DNA from: an uncultured Oscillospiraceae bacterium
Lineage (GTDB): Bacteria; Bacillota; Clostridia; Oscillospirales; Acutalibacteraceae
Length of the DNA stretch: 21,536 bases
Direction: 5' to 3'
Assembly: GCA_905193585.1 (NCBI GenBank)
Contig: CAJJPG010000020.1
Span: forward strand, 1 to 21,536
The notes under the pieces were generated by a model. It made no database searches. It saw only the letters and a list, made by a program, of their open reading frames with translations, and had not been told where the DNA came from. Positions 1-8,617 of the stretch are shown here, piece after piece (position 1 is the first letter of the stretch; each line of letters starts with the position of its first letter). The position numbers and the translations under genes are program-made.

Positions 1-2138
1 AAAACGCCCGTGTATGTGGCGGGGTTTGAGCGCGGCGTTCTGCCTATGGGCGCCTGGTCAATATTTATTACCTTATCAAGGTTTTCAGTACCCTCAAAGT
101 TCTTGTACGCCCCGGGTATCGTCTTTGCGCGGTTAAGCCTGTTTGCAAGCACTTTGTAAACAATTTCGTTTACAAATGATGACTTACCGCTGCCCGAAAC
201 TCCCGTTACGCAGGTGAATGTGCCCAGCGGAATTTTAACGTTTATTTTTTTAAGGTTGTTTTCCGCCGCGCCCTTTATTTCAAGGAATGTGCCGTTGCCC
301 TTTCGCCTTTTTGCGGGCACGGGTATTTTTCTGCGCCCCGTAAGGTAATCGGCGGTTATAGAGTCAGTGCACTTTTCAAGCTCGGGCACTGTGCCCGAAA
401 ATACTATATTGCCGCCGTGAATACCCGCTCCCGGGCCTACGTCCACAATATAATCTGCGGCGCGCATTGTGTCCTCATCGTGCTCCACCACAATAACGGT
501 GTTTCCAAGGTCGCGCAGCCTTTTAAGGGTGGCTATAAGCCTGTCGTTATCACGCTGGTGCAGCCCTATGCTCGGCTCGTCGAGTATATAAAGCACCCCC
601 ATAAGGGATGAGCCTATCTGCGTAGCAAGCCTTATTCGCTGACTCTCGCCGCCCGAAAGCGTACCCGATGAGCGTGAAAGGTTAAGGTATTCAAGCCCCA
701 CGCTTTCAAGAAAGGTAAGGCGCTCGCGTATTTCCTTTAATATTGGCTTTGCAATCATACCGTCGCGCTGCCCAAAGTTCAGGGTATTTAAAAAGGCTAG
801 CTCGTCCGTTACCGATAAATCGCAAAATTCCTTAATGCTTTTGCCGCCAACCGTAACCGCTAAATACTCAGGTTTCAGCCTTGCGCCGTGGCAATCGGGG
901 CAGGGGCGCTCGGTCATATAGCTTTCAATCTCGGCGCGCGCGTAGTCGCTTGTAGTTTCCTTATAGCGGCGCTCCAGGTTATTTATAACCCCCTCAAACG
1001 GCGCTTCATACTGCCCGCCGCCGAAGGTGCCGCTGCGCTTTAGTTTCAGCTTTACGCCGTTTGTGCCGTAAAGCACGGCGTGCTTTACCTCGTCCGATAA
1101 ATCCTTGTAGGGCGTGTTTATATCAAAGCCGTAGTAATCGGCAAGTCCGTTGTAATACATTGTGGCAATGCTGCCCGAATCGGGGTAAAACCAAGAGTTT
1201 ACCCCCCAGCCCGAGGCGCGAATAGCGCCGTCTAACAGCGATTTTGACTCGTCGTTTATAACCAGCTGCGGGTCTACCTTCATAAAAATGCCAAGCCCCG
1301 TGCAGGTGGGGCATGCACCGAACGGACTGTTAAAAGAAAACATTGTGGGGGTAAGCTCGGGAATGCTGATCCCGTGCTCCTCGCAGGCAAAGCTTTGCGA
1401 AAATTGCAGCTCTTCCCCGCCTATCACGTCCACCGTAACCGTGCCGCCCGAAACGGCAGCGGCGGTTTCAATACTGTCGGCAAGGCGGGAGCGCATACCT
1501 TCCTTTACCACAAGCCTGTCCACCACAATTTCAATGCTGTGCTTTTTATTTTTTTCAAGTTTTATCTCTTCGGATAAATCGTAAATATTCCCGTCTATTC
1601 TTACCCTTACATAGCCCTGCTTGCGCGCGTTTTCAAGCTCCTTTGCGTGCTCGCCCTTTCTGCCCCTTACCACGGGCGCGAGTATCTGAATTTTGCTGCC
1701 CTCGGGCAGGGCAGCTACTCTGTCTACTATCTGGTCGGTAGTCTGCTGGCTTATTTCCTTGCCGCAAACAGGGCAGTGCGGAACGCCCACCCGCGCGTAT
1801 AATAGCCTTAAATAATCGTATATTTCTGTAACTGTCCCAACTGTAGAGCGCGGGTTTTTGGATGTAGTCTTTTGGTCTATCGATATTGCGGGTGAAAGCC
1901 CCTCAATGCTTTCAACATCGGGCTTTTCCATCTGCCCCAAAAACTGGCGCGCGTAGGAGGAAAGCGACTCAACATACCGCCGCTGCCCCTCTGCGTATAT
2001 GGTATCAAACGCAAGCGACGATTTACCGCTGCCCGAAAGCCCCGTGAAAACTATCAGCTTATCGCGCGGCAGTGTCACGTCCACATTTTTAAGGTTATGC
2101 TCGTTTGCGCCCTTTATTATTATTTTATCGTTAGCCAT
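1..2138 (-). CDS. uvrA: Excinuclease ABC subunit A (UvrA), C-terminus cut by window edge
   Basis: DNA-damage recognition ATPase of nucleotide excision repair; it works as a dimer with UvrB in the cytoplasm. The frame is open from the ATG at 2138 to the left edge and gives 712 residues, against about 940 in the family, so roughly the last quarter is outside the window. Visible in order: a first Walker A GLSGSGKS near residue 33; a first CPVC zinc-finger half; CPTC and RPCPDCHGARL segments; an ABC signature LSGGESQR followed by Walker B with ILDEPSIGLHQRDN; and a second Walker A GVSGSGKSS near the edge. The second signature motif and the C-terminal zinc finger would lie outside. The ribosome binding site is AGGGG 8 bases upstream and shares bases with the mgtE stop codon. 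Only 10 bases separate it from mgtE, so it is the third gene of the PHP-mgtE-uvrA operon. Confidence 0.97.
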   Translation of the reverse strand, partial: MANDKIIIKGANEHNLKNVDVTLPRDKLIVFTGLSGSGKSSLAFDTIYAEGQRRYVESLSSYARQFLGQMEKPDVESIEGLSPAISIDQKTTSKNPRSTVGTVTEIYDYLRLLYARVGVPHCPVCGKEISQQTTDQIVDRVAALPEGSKIQILAPVVRGRKGEHAKELENARKQGYVRVRIDGNIYDLSEEIKLEKNKKHSIEIVVDRLVVKEGMRSRLADSIETAAAVSGGTVTVDVIGGEELQFSQSFACEEHGISIPELTPTMFSFNSPFGACPTCTGLGIFMKVDPQLVINDESKSLLDGAIRASGWGVNSWFYPDSGSIATMYYNGLADYYGFDINTPYKDLSDEVKHAVLYGTNGVKLKLKRSGTFGGGQYEAPFEGVINNLERRYKETTSDYARAEIESYMTERPCPDCHGARLKPEYLAVTVGGKSIKEFCDLSVTDELAFLNTLNFGQRDGMIAKPILKEIRERLTFLESVGLEYLNLSRSSGTLSGGESQRIRLATQIGSSLMGVLYILDEPSIGLHQRDNDRLIATLKRLRDLGNTVIVVEHDEDTMRAADYIVDVGPGAGIHGGNIVFSGTVPELEKCTDSITADYLTGRRKIPVPAKRRKGNGTFLEIKGAAENNLKKINVKIPLGTFTCVTGVSGSGKSSFVNEIVYKVLANRLNRAKTIPGAYKNFEGTENLDKVINIDQAPIGRTPRSNPATYTGV

Positions 2139-2148
2139 GTTTTATCCC

Positions 2149-3513
2149 CTAAATGCCGAGTATGGATATTGCAATGTTAAAGTAAATGAAAAGCGAAATT
2201 GCGTCCACTATAGTGGTTATAAACGGGCTTGCCATAACTGCGGGGTCAAAGCCCACCTTTTTTGCGAGTATGGGCAGCGTGCAGCCCACAATTTTCGCCA
2301 CAATAACGGTGAAAAATAATGTCAGGCACACAACCGCTATTTCGGCTATCTGCTTGCCGTGGTCGAATGAATGGAGCATTAAATAATCCACCAAAATCAT
2401 TTTAACAAAGTTAACAAGCGCCAGCGCCGTGCTGCACAAAAGTGCCACGCGTACCTCTTTCCATATTACTCTGAAAATATCGCGGAACTCAATATCGCCG
2501 AGTGAAATACCGCGGATAATGGTAACAGAGGACTGACTGCCCGAGTTTCCGCCCGTATCCATAAGCATAGGTATAAAGGCTATAAGCGCGGGCAGCACCG
2601 TCAGCTTTTCTTCAAAATTGGATATTATGGCGCCCGTAAATGTGGCGGAAATCATAAGCAGCAAAAGCCAGGGTATGCGCGCTTTAAAGGTTGAAAACAC
2701 GCCCGTTCTGAAATAGGTGCGGTTAGACGGCAAAATAGCCGCCATCTTTTCAATATCCTCGGTTGCCTCTTCCTGTATAACGTCAATAGCGTCGTCAACC
2801 GTTACAATGCCCACAAGACGGTTTTCCTTATCAACCACGGGCAGCGCCATAAGGTCGTATTTTTCAAACTGCCCCGCAACCTCTTCCTTATCGTCCAGAG
2901 TGTTTGCGTATATAATGTTTTCGTCCATTATATCGGAAAGCACGCAGGTCTTGCTGTTTAAAAGCAGGTCCTTAACCGTAACTATTCCGAGCAAATGGCG
3001 GCTGCGGTCTATAACGTAGCAGGTGTATATAGTCTCTGAATCAATACCTATCGCGCGTATGCGGTCAAACGCCTGTTCCACCGTCATATCCTTTTTAAGG
3101 TCAATATACTCGGTGGTCATAATGCTGCCGGCGCTGTCATCGGGGTATGCCAGCAGCTGATTAATCATTTTGCGGGTTTTGGGGTCTGTCTGGCTTAAAA
3201 TACGCTTTGCCACCGTTGCGGGCATTTCGTCAATAACGTCAACGGTATCGTCCATAAACAGCTCATCCATAACCTCTTTCAGCTCGGTATCGCTGAATGC
3301 CTCAATAAGCAGCTGCTGCATATCGGGGTCCATTTCAACAAAAACCTCTGCCGCAAGCTCTTTGGGCAGTATTCTAAAAATAACCGGCAGCTCCCGCTCG
3401 GGGATATCATCGCATATCTGCGCTATATCAGCAGGGTTCATTTCCGAAAGCAGTTCTCGCAATCGCGCATACTTCTTCCCGTCTATCAATTCAAAAATGT
3501 CTTCTTCCTGCAT
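2149..3513 (-). CDS. mgtE: Magnesium transporter MgtE
   Basis: Mg2+-selective channel of the inner membrane, gated by intracellular Mg2+. At 454 residues it has the usual family length. Residues 1-125 form the acidic, helical MgtE_N superhelix. Two CBS domains follow at about 130-190 and 193-255 (GIVTVKDLL and GIVTVDDAI). The linker helix and five membrane segments lie between about 278 and 454. The pore motif GGNSGSQ is at 321-327, and Asp437 within FDPAVMASPFITTIVD matches the Mg2+-binding aspartate of Thermus MgtE. The start ATG has a full AAGGAGG site 8 bases upstream. It lies 45 bases after the PHP gene, too little room for its own Mg2+-sensing M-box leader, so it is probably transcribed from the promoter upstream of the PHP gene. 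Sensing is likely post-translational through the N and CBS domains, as is known for the family. Confidence 0.97.
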   Translation of the reverse strand: MQEEDIFELIDGKKYARLRELLSEMNPADIAQICDDIPERELPVIFRILPKELAAEVFVEMDPDMQQLLIEAFSDTELKEVMDELFMDDTVDVIDEMPATVAKRILSQTDPKTRKMINQLLAYPDDSAGSIMTTEYIDLKKDMTVEQAFDRIRAIGIDSETIYTCYVIDRSRHLLGIVTVKDLLLNSKTCVLSDIMDENIIYANTLDDKEEVAGQFEKYDLMALPVVDKENRLVGIVTVDDAIDVIQEEATEDIEKMAAILPSNRTYFRTGVFSTFKARIPWLLLLMISATFTGAIISNFEEKLTVLPALIAFIPMLMDTGGNSGSQSSVTIIRGISLGDIEFRDIFRVIWKEVRVALLCSTALALVNFVKMILVDYLMLHSFDHGKQIAEIAVVCLTLFFTVIVAKIVGCTLPILAKKVGFDPAVMASPFITTIVDAISLFIYFNIAISILGI

Positions 3514-3558
3514 GTTGATATCCTCCTTCTTGCGGTATTTGCCTAATATAGATTCAGC

Positions 3559-4329
3559 TTACCTAATTTGTTTTAAGTTGAGTTCTTCAAGCGGCTTTAA
3601 GCCTAAAGACACGGCAAAATCATACGCATTTTTCTGCATTTGGGTGTTAAGCAGCATATCGGGCGAGTGTGCGTCGCACCCTATAATTACATCATTCCCC
3701 ACCTTTGCGGCAATTCTGAAAAATCTTTCGGACGGATAGTGCCGTTTGCCCATAAGCCCCAGCATGTTTATTTCAAGCGGAATTCCGAGCGCTTTTGCCG
3801 CCTCGCAAAGCCGCTCGTTTTCGGTGTAGTACCAGTCGGCGTCCGATAAGCATAAAAATACATCGGGGTGGGCAATATAGCTGAAACAGCCCGTGCTTAT
3901 GCCCTCTGTTACCTGATCGACGTATTTTTTAAGGGTCTTTCGGTCGCTGCTGCCCGAGCCTACGTAAAAGCCGCCGTCCTCGTTGTTCAAAAAGTGCTGA
4001 CCCAGTATCATATAATCGACATTATGCTCTATGCAAAAGCTTTTAAGCTTAGGAAAAAGCGACGGAAAATACTCCGCCTCAAAGCCTGTGTAAATCTTTA
4101 TTTTCCCGCTGTATTCCTCTGCTAAATTCTTAATACAGCTTACATATCCGGGCGCCTCGTCGGGGGTCATTCTCATGCCTGAAACATACCCGCTTTTAAA
4201 AAACTGCGGCGTATGGTCGGAAAAGCCGAGAATTTTCATTCCCGCGGCAATCGCGTTTTCGATATACTCGCGCTCGTCTCCCTCGGCATGCCTGCAGCGC
4301 ACCGTATGCGTATGATAATTTGCTTTCAT
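3559..4329 (-). CDS. PHP-domain phosphoesterase, HisJ/histidinol-phosphatase-like
   Basis: Predicted metal-dependent phosphoesterase of the PHP superfamily, 256 residues, with no signal peptide. The metal ligands of the PHP barrel are all visible: HTH at 6-8, His14, SDH at 37-39, Glu84, His112, His154 and Asp219-His221. This pattern and length fit the HisJ-type histidinol-phosphatase family, which removes phosphate from L-histidinol phosphate. No other histidine gene is nearby, so a different small phosphate ester is possible. The frame is open up to an ATG at 4383, but that ATG overlaps the -35 box of the promoter at 4355-4383 and has no ribosome binding site. The ATG at 4329, which begins MKANYHTH, is therefore chosen; its own site (GGCGAG) is weak. 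First gene of the operon with mgtE and uvrA. Confidence 0.88.
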   Translation of the reverse strand: MKANYHTHTVRCRHAEGDEREYIENAIAAGMKILGFSDHTPQFFKSGYVSGMRMTPDEAPGYVSCIKNLAEEYSGKIKIYTGFEAEYFPSLFPKLKSFCIEHNVDYMILGQHFLNNEDGGFYVGSGSSDRKTLKKYVDQVTEGISTGCFSYIAHPDVFLCLSDADWYYTENERLCEAAKALGIPLEINMLGLMGKRHYPSERFFRIAAKVGNDVIIGCDAHSPDMLLNTQMQKNAYDFAVSLGLKPLEELNLKQIR

Positions 4330-4354
4330 AAACTCGCCTACTTTCAACCTGTCA

Positions 4355-4383
4355 ATTATACACCCAAAATCCGCAAAAAGCAA
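4355..4383 (-). promoter_or_regulatory. Sigma-A type promoter of the PHP-mgtE-uvrA operon
   Basis: On the minus strand a -35 TTGCTT (4383-4378) is followed by 17 bases and a perfect -10 TATAAT (4360-4355). The predicted transcript starts near 4348, giving a leader of about 20 bases before the ATG at 4329. Read directly from sequence; untested. Confidence 0.7.
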
Positions 4384-4420
4384 GTTTATAAACTGTTAAC
4401 ATTACGGCGGTAAAAATATC

Positions 4421-4449
4421 TTGTAATTATTTCTGTTTTGTTATATAAT
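4421..4449 (+). promoter_or_regulatory. Sigma-A type promoter of the M50 protease-scpAB operon
   Basis: A -35 TTGTAA (4421-4426) is followed by 17 bases and -10 TATAAT (4444-4449). The predicted start near 4456 is about 30 bases upstream of the TTG start codon at 4487. It is divergent to the PHP-mgtE-uvrA promoter, with about 37 bases between the two -35 boxes. Confidence 0.7.
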
Positions 4450-4486
4450 TATAGTATCTATAATTATCGGAACGGAGCTGTATAGC

Positions 4487-5161
4487 TTGATAAATCAACT
4501 TTTATCGGGAAGAATAACATCGGTCGGCGGCGGTATAGCCTATATACTGTCCTCTCTCGTTGTAATTTTCTTAACCTTACCCATACACGAATTTGCCCAC
4601 GGATTTGCCGCAACAAAGCTCGGTGATCCCACCCCGCGCTATCAGGGCAGGCTGACGCTTAATCCATTTGCGCATATTGATTATTTAGGCGCCGCGTGCA
4701 TACTGCTTGTCGGTTTCGGCTGGGCAAAGCCCGTAGGCGTAAATCCGACCTATTTTAAACACCCCAAGCGCGATATGGCGCTTACCGCTTTGGCAGGTCC
4801 TGTTTCCAACCTTATTGTTGCGCTTATCGCGCTTATTATCTGCAATATTTTTCAGTATCTGCTTACAGGCACGGTATTTCTTTATATTGCAATCTTCTTT
4901 TTCTACATTGCAAGCATAAATATTTCGCTTGCCGTTTTCAACCTTATACCCATTCCCCCGCTTGACGGTTCGCGCCTTTTATCGGCGCTGCTGCCGGACA
5001 AGCAGTATTACGCCCTTATGCGCTATGAGCGCTATATATTCTTTGCGCTTCTAGCTTTAATATGGCTCGGCGCGCTCGATAAACCGCTGGGGTATTTAAG
5101 CAACGGCGTTATGTGGTTTTTAAATATGCTGGCTTCATTGCCGTTCAGGGCGTTTATTTGA
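4487..5161 (+). CDS. Site-2-protease-like M50 family membrane metalloprotease
   Basis: Intramembrane zinc protease of the short M50 (YwhC/S2P-like) group, 224 residues. The zinc motif HEFAH is at 34-38 within the first membrane segment, and the second conserved motif NLIPIPPLDG at 152-161 supplies the third metal ligand, Asp160. NPFAHIDYLG at 59-68 is also typical of the group. Four to five hydrophobic segments are seen and there is no PDZ domain. The start is TTG at 4487 with CGGAG 9 bases upstream. First gene of the nine-gene plus-strand run; it sits directly before scpA, a neighbour often seen in firmicutes. The substrate is unknown. Confidence 0.93.
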   Translation: MINQLLSGRITSVGGGIAYILSSLVVIFLTLPIHEFAHGFAATKLGDPTPRYQGRLTLNPFAHIDYLGAACILLVGFGWAKPVGVNPTYFKHPKRDMALTALAGPVSNLIVALIALIICNIFQYLLTGTVFLYIAIFFFYIASINISLAVFNLIPIPPLDGSRLLSALLPDKQYYALMRYERYIFFALLALIWLGALDKPLGYLSNGVMWFLNMLASLPFRAFI

Positions 5162-5883
5162 TTATGGAATATATACCGTCTTATAAAATCGAAGGCTTTG
5201 AGGGTCCGCTTGACCTGCTTTTACAGCTTATAGCCCGAAACAAGCTTAATATTTACGATATACAGCTATCGGTGCTTATAGACCAGTATCTGGCGCAAAT
5301 AGAGCGTTTCCGCAATGAGGAAATGGAAATTAAAAGCGAATTTCTCGAAATGGCTTCAAGGCTTTTGTATATTAAAACCGTGAGCCTATTACCGCGCCAT
5401 GAGGAAGTGCAAAAACTTAAAGAAGAGCTTACGGGCGAGCTGCTTGAATATATGACCTGCCGACAAATAGCTGCGCAGTTATCTGCTATGCAGGTAGGGT
5501 TTGATAAATTCGTGCGCAAGCCCGCCGAGCTTGAATTTGACAATACTTATGAGCTCACCCACTCACCCGACGTTATGTACCTTTCATACCTTGCGGCGGT
5601 GGGCAGAGGTCAGCGCCGCTTGCCCCCCTCAACCGCGCCGTTTACCAAAATTGTGGCGAAAAAGATTGTCGCCGTATCAACCAAAATAGTTTTCGTAATG
5701 CGCAATTTATGGTCGGGCGGCTCAAAAAAACTTATGTCGCTTTACAAAACGGCAAACAGCCGCTCGGAGCTTGTAGCCACATTTTTGGCGGTGTTGGAGC
5801 TTTGCAGGGGAAACCGTGTTAAAATTGAGGGCGACGCAGAGGACGCCGACATAACACTTATTAAGGAGCATAAACGCAAATGA
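5158..5883 (+). CDS. scpA: Segregation and condensation protein A (ScpA)
   Basis: Kleisin subunit of the bacterial SMC condensin; it bridges SMC heads and binds ScpB dimers on the nucleoid. The N-terminal signature FEGPLDLLLQLI near residues 12-23, the helix with LEMASRLLYIKTVSLLP, and a C-terminal winged helix ending near TFLAVLELCRGNRVKI are all typical, as is the length of about 240. Two starts are possible. TTG at 5158 overlaps the stop of the preceding gene as TTGA and has AGGG 7 bases upstream. ATG at 5164 begins MEYIPSYKIEG. The first fits the spacing and the habit of this region, and the difference is two residues. The gene overlaps scpB by four bases (ATGA), consistent with coupled translation of complex partners. 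Confidence 0.96.
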   Translation: MIMEYIPSYKIEGFEGPLDLLLQLIARNKLNIYDIQLSVLIDQYLAQIERFRNEEMEIKSEFLEMASRLLYIKTVSLLPRHEEVQKLKEELTGELLEYMTCRQIAAQLSAMQVGFDKFVRKPAELEFDNTYELTHSPDVMYLSYLAAVGRGQRRLPPSTAPFTKIVAKKIVAVSTKIVFVMRNLWSGGSKKLMSLYKTANSRSELVATFLAVLELCRGNRVKIEGDAEDADITLIKEHKRK

Positions 5884-6473
5884 CAATGTCAGAGCTTACA
5901 TCCGCCTTTGAGGCGGTGCTTTTCTCGGGCGGCGAGCCGCAAAGCATAGACCGCTTTTCGCAGGTTTTTGATATTGCGCCCGAAAAGGTTGTAAAGGTAA
6001 TGGAATCGCTTGAAAAAAAGCTCAAAGAACAAAAAAGCGGCTTGGAGCTTTTGCGGCTTGATAATACCTATCAGCTTGCAACAAGGGCGGAATATGCCGA
6101 TTATATAAAGAAAATGTTTGATATAAGGCGGCGCACCCCTTTATCCCCCGCCGCGCTTGAGGTTTTGGCGGTTGTGGCTTACAATCAGCCCGTTACAAAA
6201 TCGTTTATTGAGCAGGTAAGGGGCGTTGACTGCTCGGGCGTTGTTACCACCCTTGTGGAAAAAGGGCTTATTGAGGAGCGCGGCAGACTGGAATTACCGG
6301 GCAAGCCCCTGCTTTACGGCACCACCAAAAATTTTCTGCGCTGCTTCGGTATAAACGATTTATCGGGCTTGCCCCCGCTGCCTAAAAACGAAAACGCCGA
6401 GGAAAGCACCGCCGAGCAAATACCGCTTGACGAGGAAACGGCGGCGGAAACTTCGGGGAGCGTGACCGCTTGA
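5880..6473 (+). CDS. scpB: Segregation and condensation protein B (ScpB)
   Basis: Partner of ScpA in the SMC-ScpAB condensin complex. It has 197 residues with tandem winged helices: residues 1-75 (FEAVLFSGGEPQSIDRF start) and about 90-165, including LSPAALEVLAVVAYNQPVTK, IEQVRGVDCSGVVTTL and LEERGR-like segments typical of the family. The C-terminal tail from about 165 is acidic and low in complexity, as is common. ATG at 5880 overlaps the scpA stop, with AAGGAG upstream; a second ATG two codons later could also serve. Confidence 0.96.
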   Translation: MTMSELTSAFEAVLFSGGEPQSIDRFSQVFDIAPEKVVKVMESLEKKLKEQKSGLELLRLDNTYQLATRAEYADYIKKMFDIRRRTPLSPAALEVLAVVAYNQPVTKSFIEQVRGVDCSGVVTTLVEKGLIEERGRLELPGKPLLYGTTKNFLRCFGINDLSGLPPLPKNENAEESTAEQIPLDEETAAETSGSVTA

Positions 6474-7075
6474 TTGCTTTAACTATTATTTCCGCGGTAG
6501 TTCTTTTAATCGTTCTGCTGCTTTTTCTGCCTATAAGCCTTGATATTAAGTACACCGACTCCTTTTTTATGACCGTTAGATTTGCGGGAATACGAATTTA
6601 TAAAATAGAACCGGGGCAGGATATTAAAAAGCCCAAAGCAGACGCGGAAAGCGATAAAAAAGCCGAAAAACAGGCGGAAAACCCCTTTAAAAAGCTAAAC
6701 CGCGAAAAGGGCTTTAGGGTTGCTTTAAGTGAAATAACGTCTTTTATAAAAGCCCTTATTTTACGAATAAAAAAGCAGCTGCGGCATATTAAAATCACAC
6801 GTCTTTGTTTAGGAATAAAGGTTGCAGCGGACAACGCGGCGCTTACCGCAATTTATTACGGCGCGGTATGCTCGGCGGTGTACCCGATTTTGAGCCTGCT
6901 TGATTCACTTTCAAATATAGCTTTCAAACAAATTGACATTCGCGCCGATTTTGAAAGCACAAAGCCCGATTTCGCATTTTCGGCGCGTGTAAAACTACGG
7001 CTATTCTTCCTGTTGGCTGCCGCAGTTGCGGCGCTTTCGGAATTTAATAAATTTAAAACGAGGAATGAATTATGA
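6470..7075 (+). CDS. DUF2953 family membrane-anchored protein (YtfI-like)
   Basis: A 201-residue protein with one N-terminal membrane segment (about residues 2-22, rich in Val, Leu and Ile), then a Lys- and Glu-rich soluble region, and a second hydrophobic stretch near the C-terminus. The segment order and its position directly before gerW (ytfJ) match the DUF2953 family, whose Bacillus subtilis member YtfI is also next to YtfJ. Its function is not known; the context suggests sporulation or spore envelope. The start is TTG at 6470, overlapping the scpB stop as TTGA, with GGGGAG 9 bases upstream. It overlaps gerW by ATGA. Confidence 0.82.
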   Translation: MIALTIISAVVLLIVLLLFLPISLDIKYTDSFFMTVRFAGIRIYKIEPGQDIKKPKADAESDKKAEKQAENPFKKLNREKGFRVALSEITSFIKALILRIKKQLRHIKITRLCLGIKVAADNAALTAIYYGAVCSAVYPILSLLDSLSNIAFKQIDIRADFESTKPDFAFSARVKLRLFFLLAAAVAALSEFNKFKTRNEL

Positions 7076-7455
7076 GCGAAAACAGCATTAAAAGCATTAT
7101 GGACGTAACTATGGACAAGCTCCGCGCAATGGTGGACGCAAACACCATTATCGGCGACCCGATAGTGGTGGGCAACGTTACCCTGCTGCCCGTTTCTAAA
7201 GTCTCTTTCGGGCTTGCAACAGGCGGCAGCGATTTCCCGAGCAAGACCCAATCGGGGCTTTTCGGCGGCGGTGGCGGCGCAGGGGTTACAATAGCGCCCG
7301 TTGCCTTTATAGCCGTTAGCGACGGCAACGTTAAAATGATGCCCGTATATAATGAACTCAGCTCCGCCGAAAAAGCGTTTGCAATGGCGCCCGATGTTAT
7401 TGAGCGCGCAAAGGAGCTTTTCTCAAAGGATAAGCGTAAAAAGGAAGAACAGTAA
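7072..7455 (+). CDS. gerW: GerW (YtfJ) family sporulation protein
   Basis: Small sporulation protein of 127 residues. The family hallmarks are seen: N-terminal SIMDVTMDKLRAMVDANTIIGDPI, then TLLPVSKVSFGLATGG, then a glycine run GGGGGAG followed by VTIAPVAFIAVSDG and a charged C-terminus. In B. subtilis the homologue is made in the developing spore and is needed for L-alanine-triggered germination. It is a useful marker that this organism, or its recent ancestor, forms endospores. The start ATG overlaps the DUF2953 stop (ATGA), with GAGG upstream. Confidence 0.95.
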   Translation: MSENSIKSIMDVTMDKLRAMVDANTIIGDPIVVGNVTLLPVSKVSFGLATGGSDFPSKTQSGLFGGGGGAGVTIAPVAFIAVSDGNVKMMPVYNELSSAEKAFAMAPDVIERAKELFSKDKRKKEEQ

Positions 7456-7499
7456 TATAAACTCCCGCCTTTTAATAAACTTTTTAAGAGGTGGAGTTT

Positions 7500-8609
7500 A
7501 TGAAAAAAATTGTCGCGCTTGTTATTATATGTATAATTTTTTCATTGCCGGTAAGCGCCGTTTCCACGTCTGCCAAAGCGGCGGCAGTAATAAACGGCGA
7601 TACCGGCGAAGTTTTGTACAGTCAAAATGCAGATACGCGCCTGCCTATGGCAAGTACGACTAAAATTATGACGTCCTTGTTGCTTTGCGAGCACGGCAAT
7701 TTGGAAAAAGAAATAACCGTAACGGCGGATATGCTAAAGGTTGAGGGGTCTTCAATGGGGCTGCTGCCGGGCGATACCGTAACTTTGCACGACCTGCTTT
7801 ACGGTATGCTTTTAGCATCGGGGAACGACGCGGCAAACGTCACCGCGATTGCGATTTCGGGCTCTGTTAAAGCATTTGCCGAGCTTATGAACCGTCGCGC
7901 GGCGGAGCTGGGGCTTAAAAACACCCACTTTGTAACCCCCTCGGGGCTTGACGCGGAGGAACACTACACTACTGCGCGGGAATTAGCGTTGCTTGCCGCC
8001 TTTGCGCTTAAAAATGAGGAATTTGCCAAAGCAGCCGCCTCAAAAACCGCCACTTTATGCTACGGCAACCCGCCCTATAAGCGCACCCTTTCAAACCACA
8101 ATAAGCTTTTAAAGCTGTATGAGGGCGCGGTGGGTGTAAAAACGGGCTTTACCAAAAAATCGGGGCGTTGCCTTGTTTCGGCAGCTAAAAGAGACGGTAA
8201 ACTCGCCGTAGCCGTAACGCTTTGCGACCCCGACGACTGGCGCGACCATGCGGCTCTGCTTGATTACGGGCTTGATTTGATAGGTCAGACCTCCTACACC
8301 CCGCAGATTTCGCATTTTTCGCTGCCCGTTATCGGCTCGGATAATGAAAATCTTGACGTGTTTATAGAACCGTATATCATAAACACGCTTGAAACCGAAA
8401 AAATAAGCTGCGAAATACGCCTGCCGCAGTTTTTGTATGCGCCCATATCCCGCGGCGAAACGGTAGGCACCGCAGAATACAGCTTTAACGGAAATATGAT
8501 TGAAACTGTGGAAATAAAAGCGCCGCGCGAGATTGCGGTAACAAAGCCGCGGCAAAGCGTTTATTCACGGCTTTTAGCCAATATAAAATACATATTATTA
8601 AGCATTTAG
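7500..8609 (+). CDS. D-alanyl-D-alanine carboxypeptidase (DacB/DacF-type, S11 family)
   Basis: Exported penicillin-binding protein that removes the terminal D-Ala from peptidoglycan stem peptides. A Sec signal peptide covers about residues 1-20 (MKK, hydrophobic core, VSA). The active site is complete: SxxK at Ser52-Lys55 (STTK), SGN at 107-109 and KTG at 214-216. A PBP5 C-terminal beta domain follows (about 270-345), ending in a hydrophobic, probably amphipathic tail (LLANIKYILLSI) for membrane contact. The frame is open from a GTG at 7491, but ATG at 7500 is preferred because AGAGGTGGAG lies just upstream of it. The place after scpAB and before rluB matches dacB of B. subtilis, a spore cortex enzyme, so a role in the cortex is likely but inferred. 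Confidence 0.93.
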   Translation: MKKIVALVIICIIFSLPVSAVSTSAKAAAVINGDTGEVLYSQNADTRLPMASTTKIMTSLLLCEHGNLEKEITVTADMLKVEGSSMGLLPGDTVTLHDLLYGMLLASGNDAANVTAIAISGSVKAFAELMNRRAAELGLKNTHFVTPSGLDAEEHYTTARELALLAAFALKNEEFAKAAASKTATLCYGNPPYKRTLSNHNKLLKLYEGAVGVKTGFTKKSGRCLVSAAKRDGKLAVAVTLCDPDDWRDHAALLDYGLDLIGQTSYTPQISHFSLPVIGSDNENLDVFIEPYIINTLETEKISCEIRLPQFLYAPISRGETVGTAEYSFNGNMIETVEIKAPREIAVTKPRQSVYSRLLANIKYILLSI

Positions 8610-8617
8610 GAGTAAAT

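Noticed and set aside
3514..3558. Mg2+-sensing M-box riboswitch before mgtE
   Set aside because: Only 45 bases lie between the PHP gene stop and mgtE, far too short for an M-box, and they show just a ribosome binding site.
3170..3739. 189-codon open frame on the plus strand across mgtE
   Set aside because: It is Ser-rich low-complexity sequence that mirrors the codons of mgtE and the PHP gene on the other strand; no start signal or family likeness.
4330..4383. Longer PHP protein starting at the ATG at 4383
   Set aside because: The extension covers the -35 and -10 boxes of the promoter, has no ribosome binding site and does not resemble the family.
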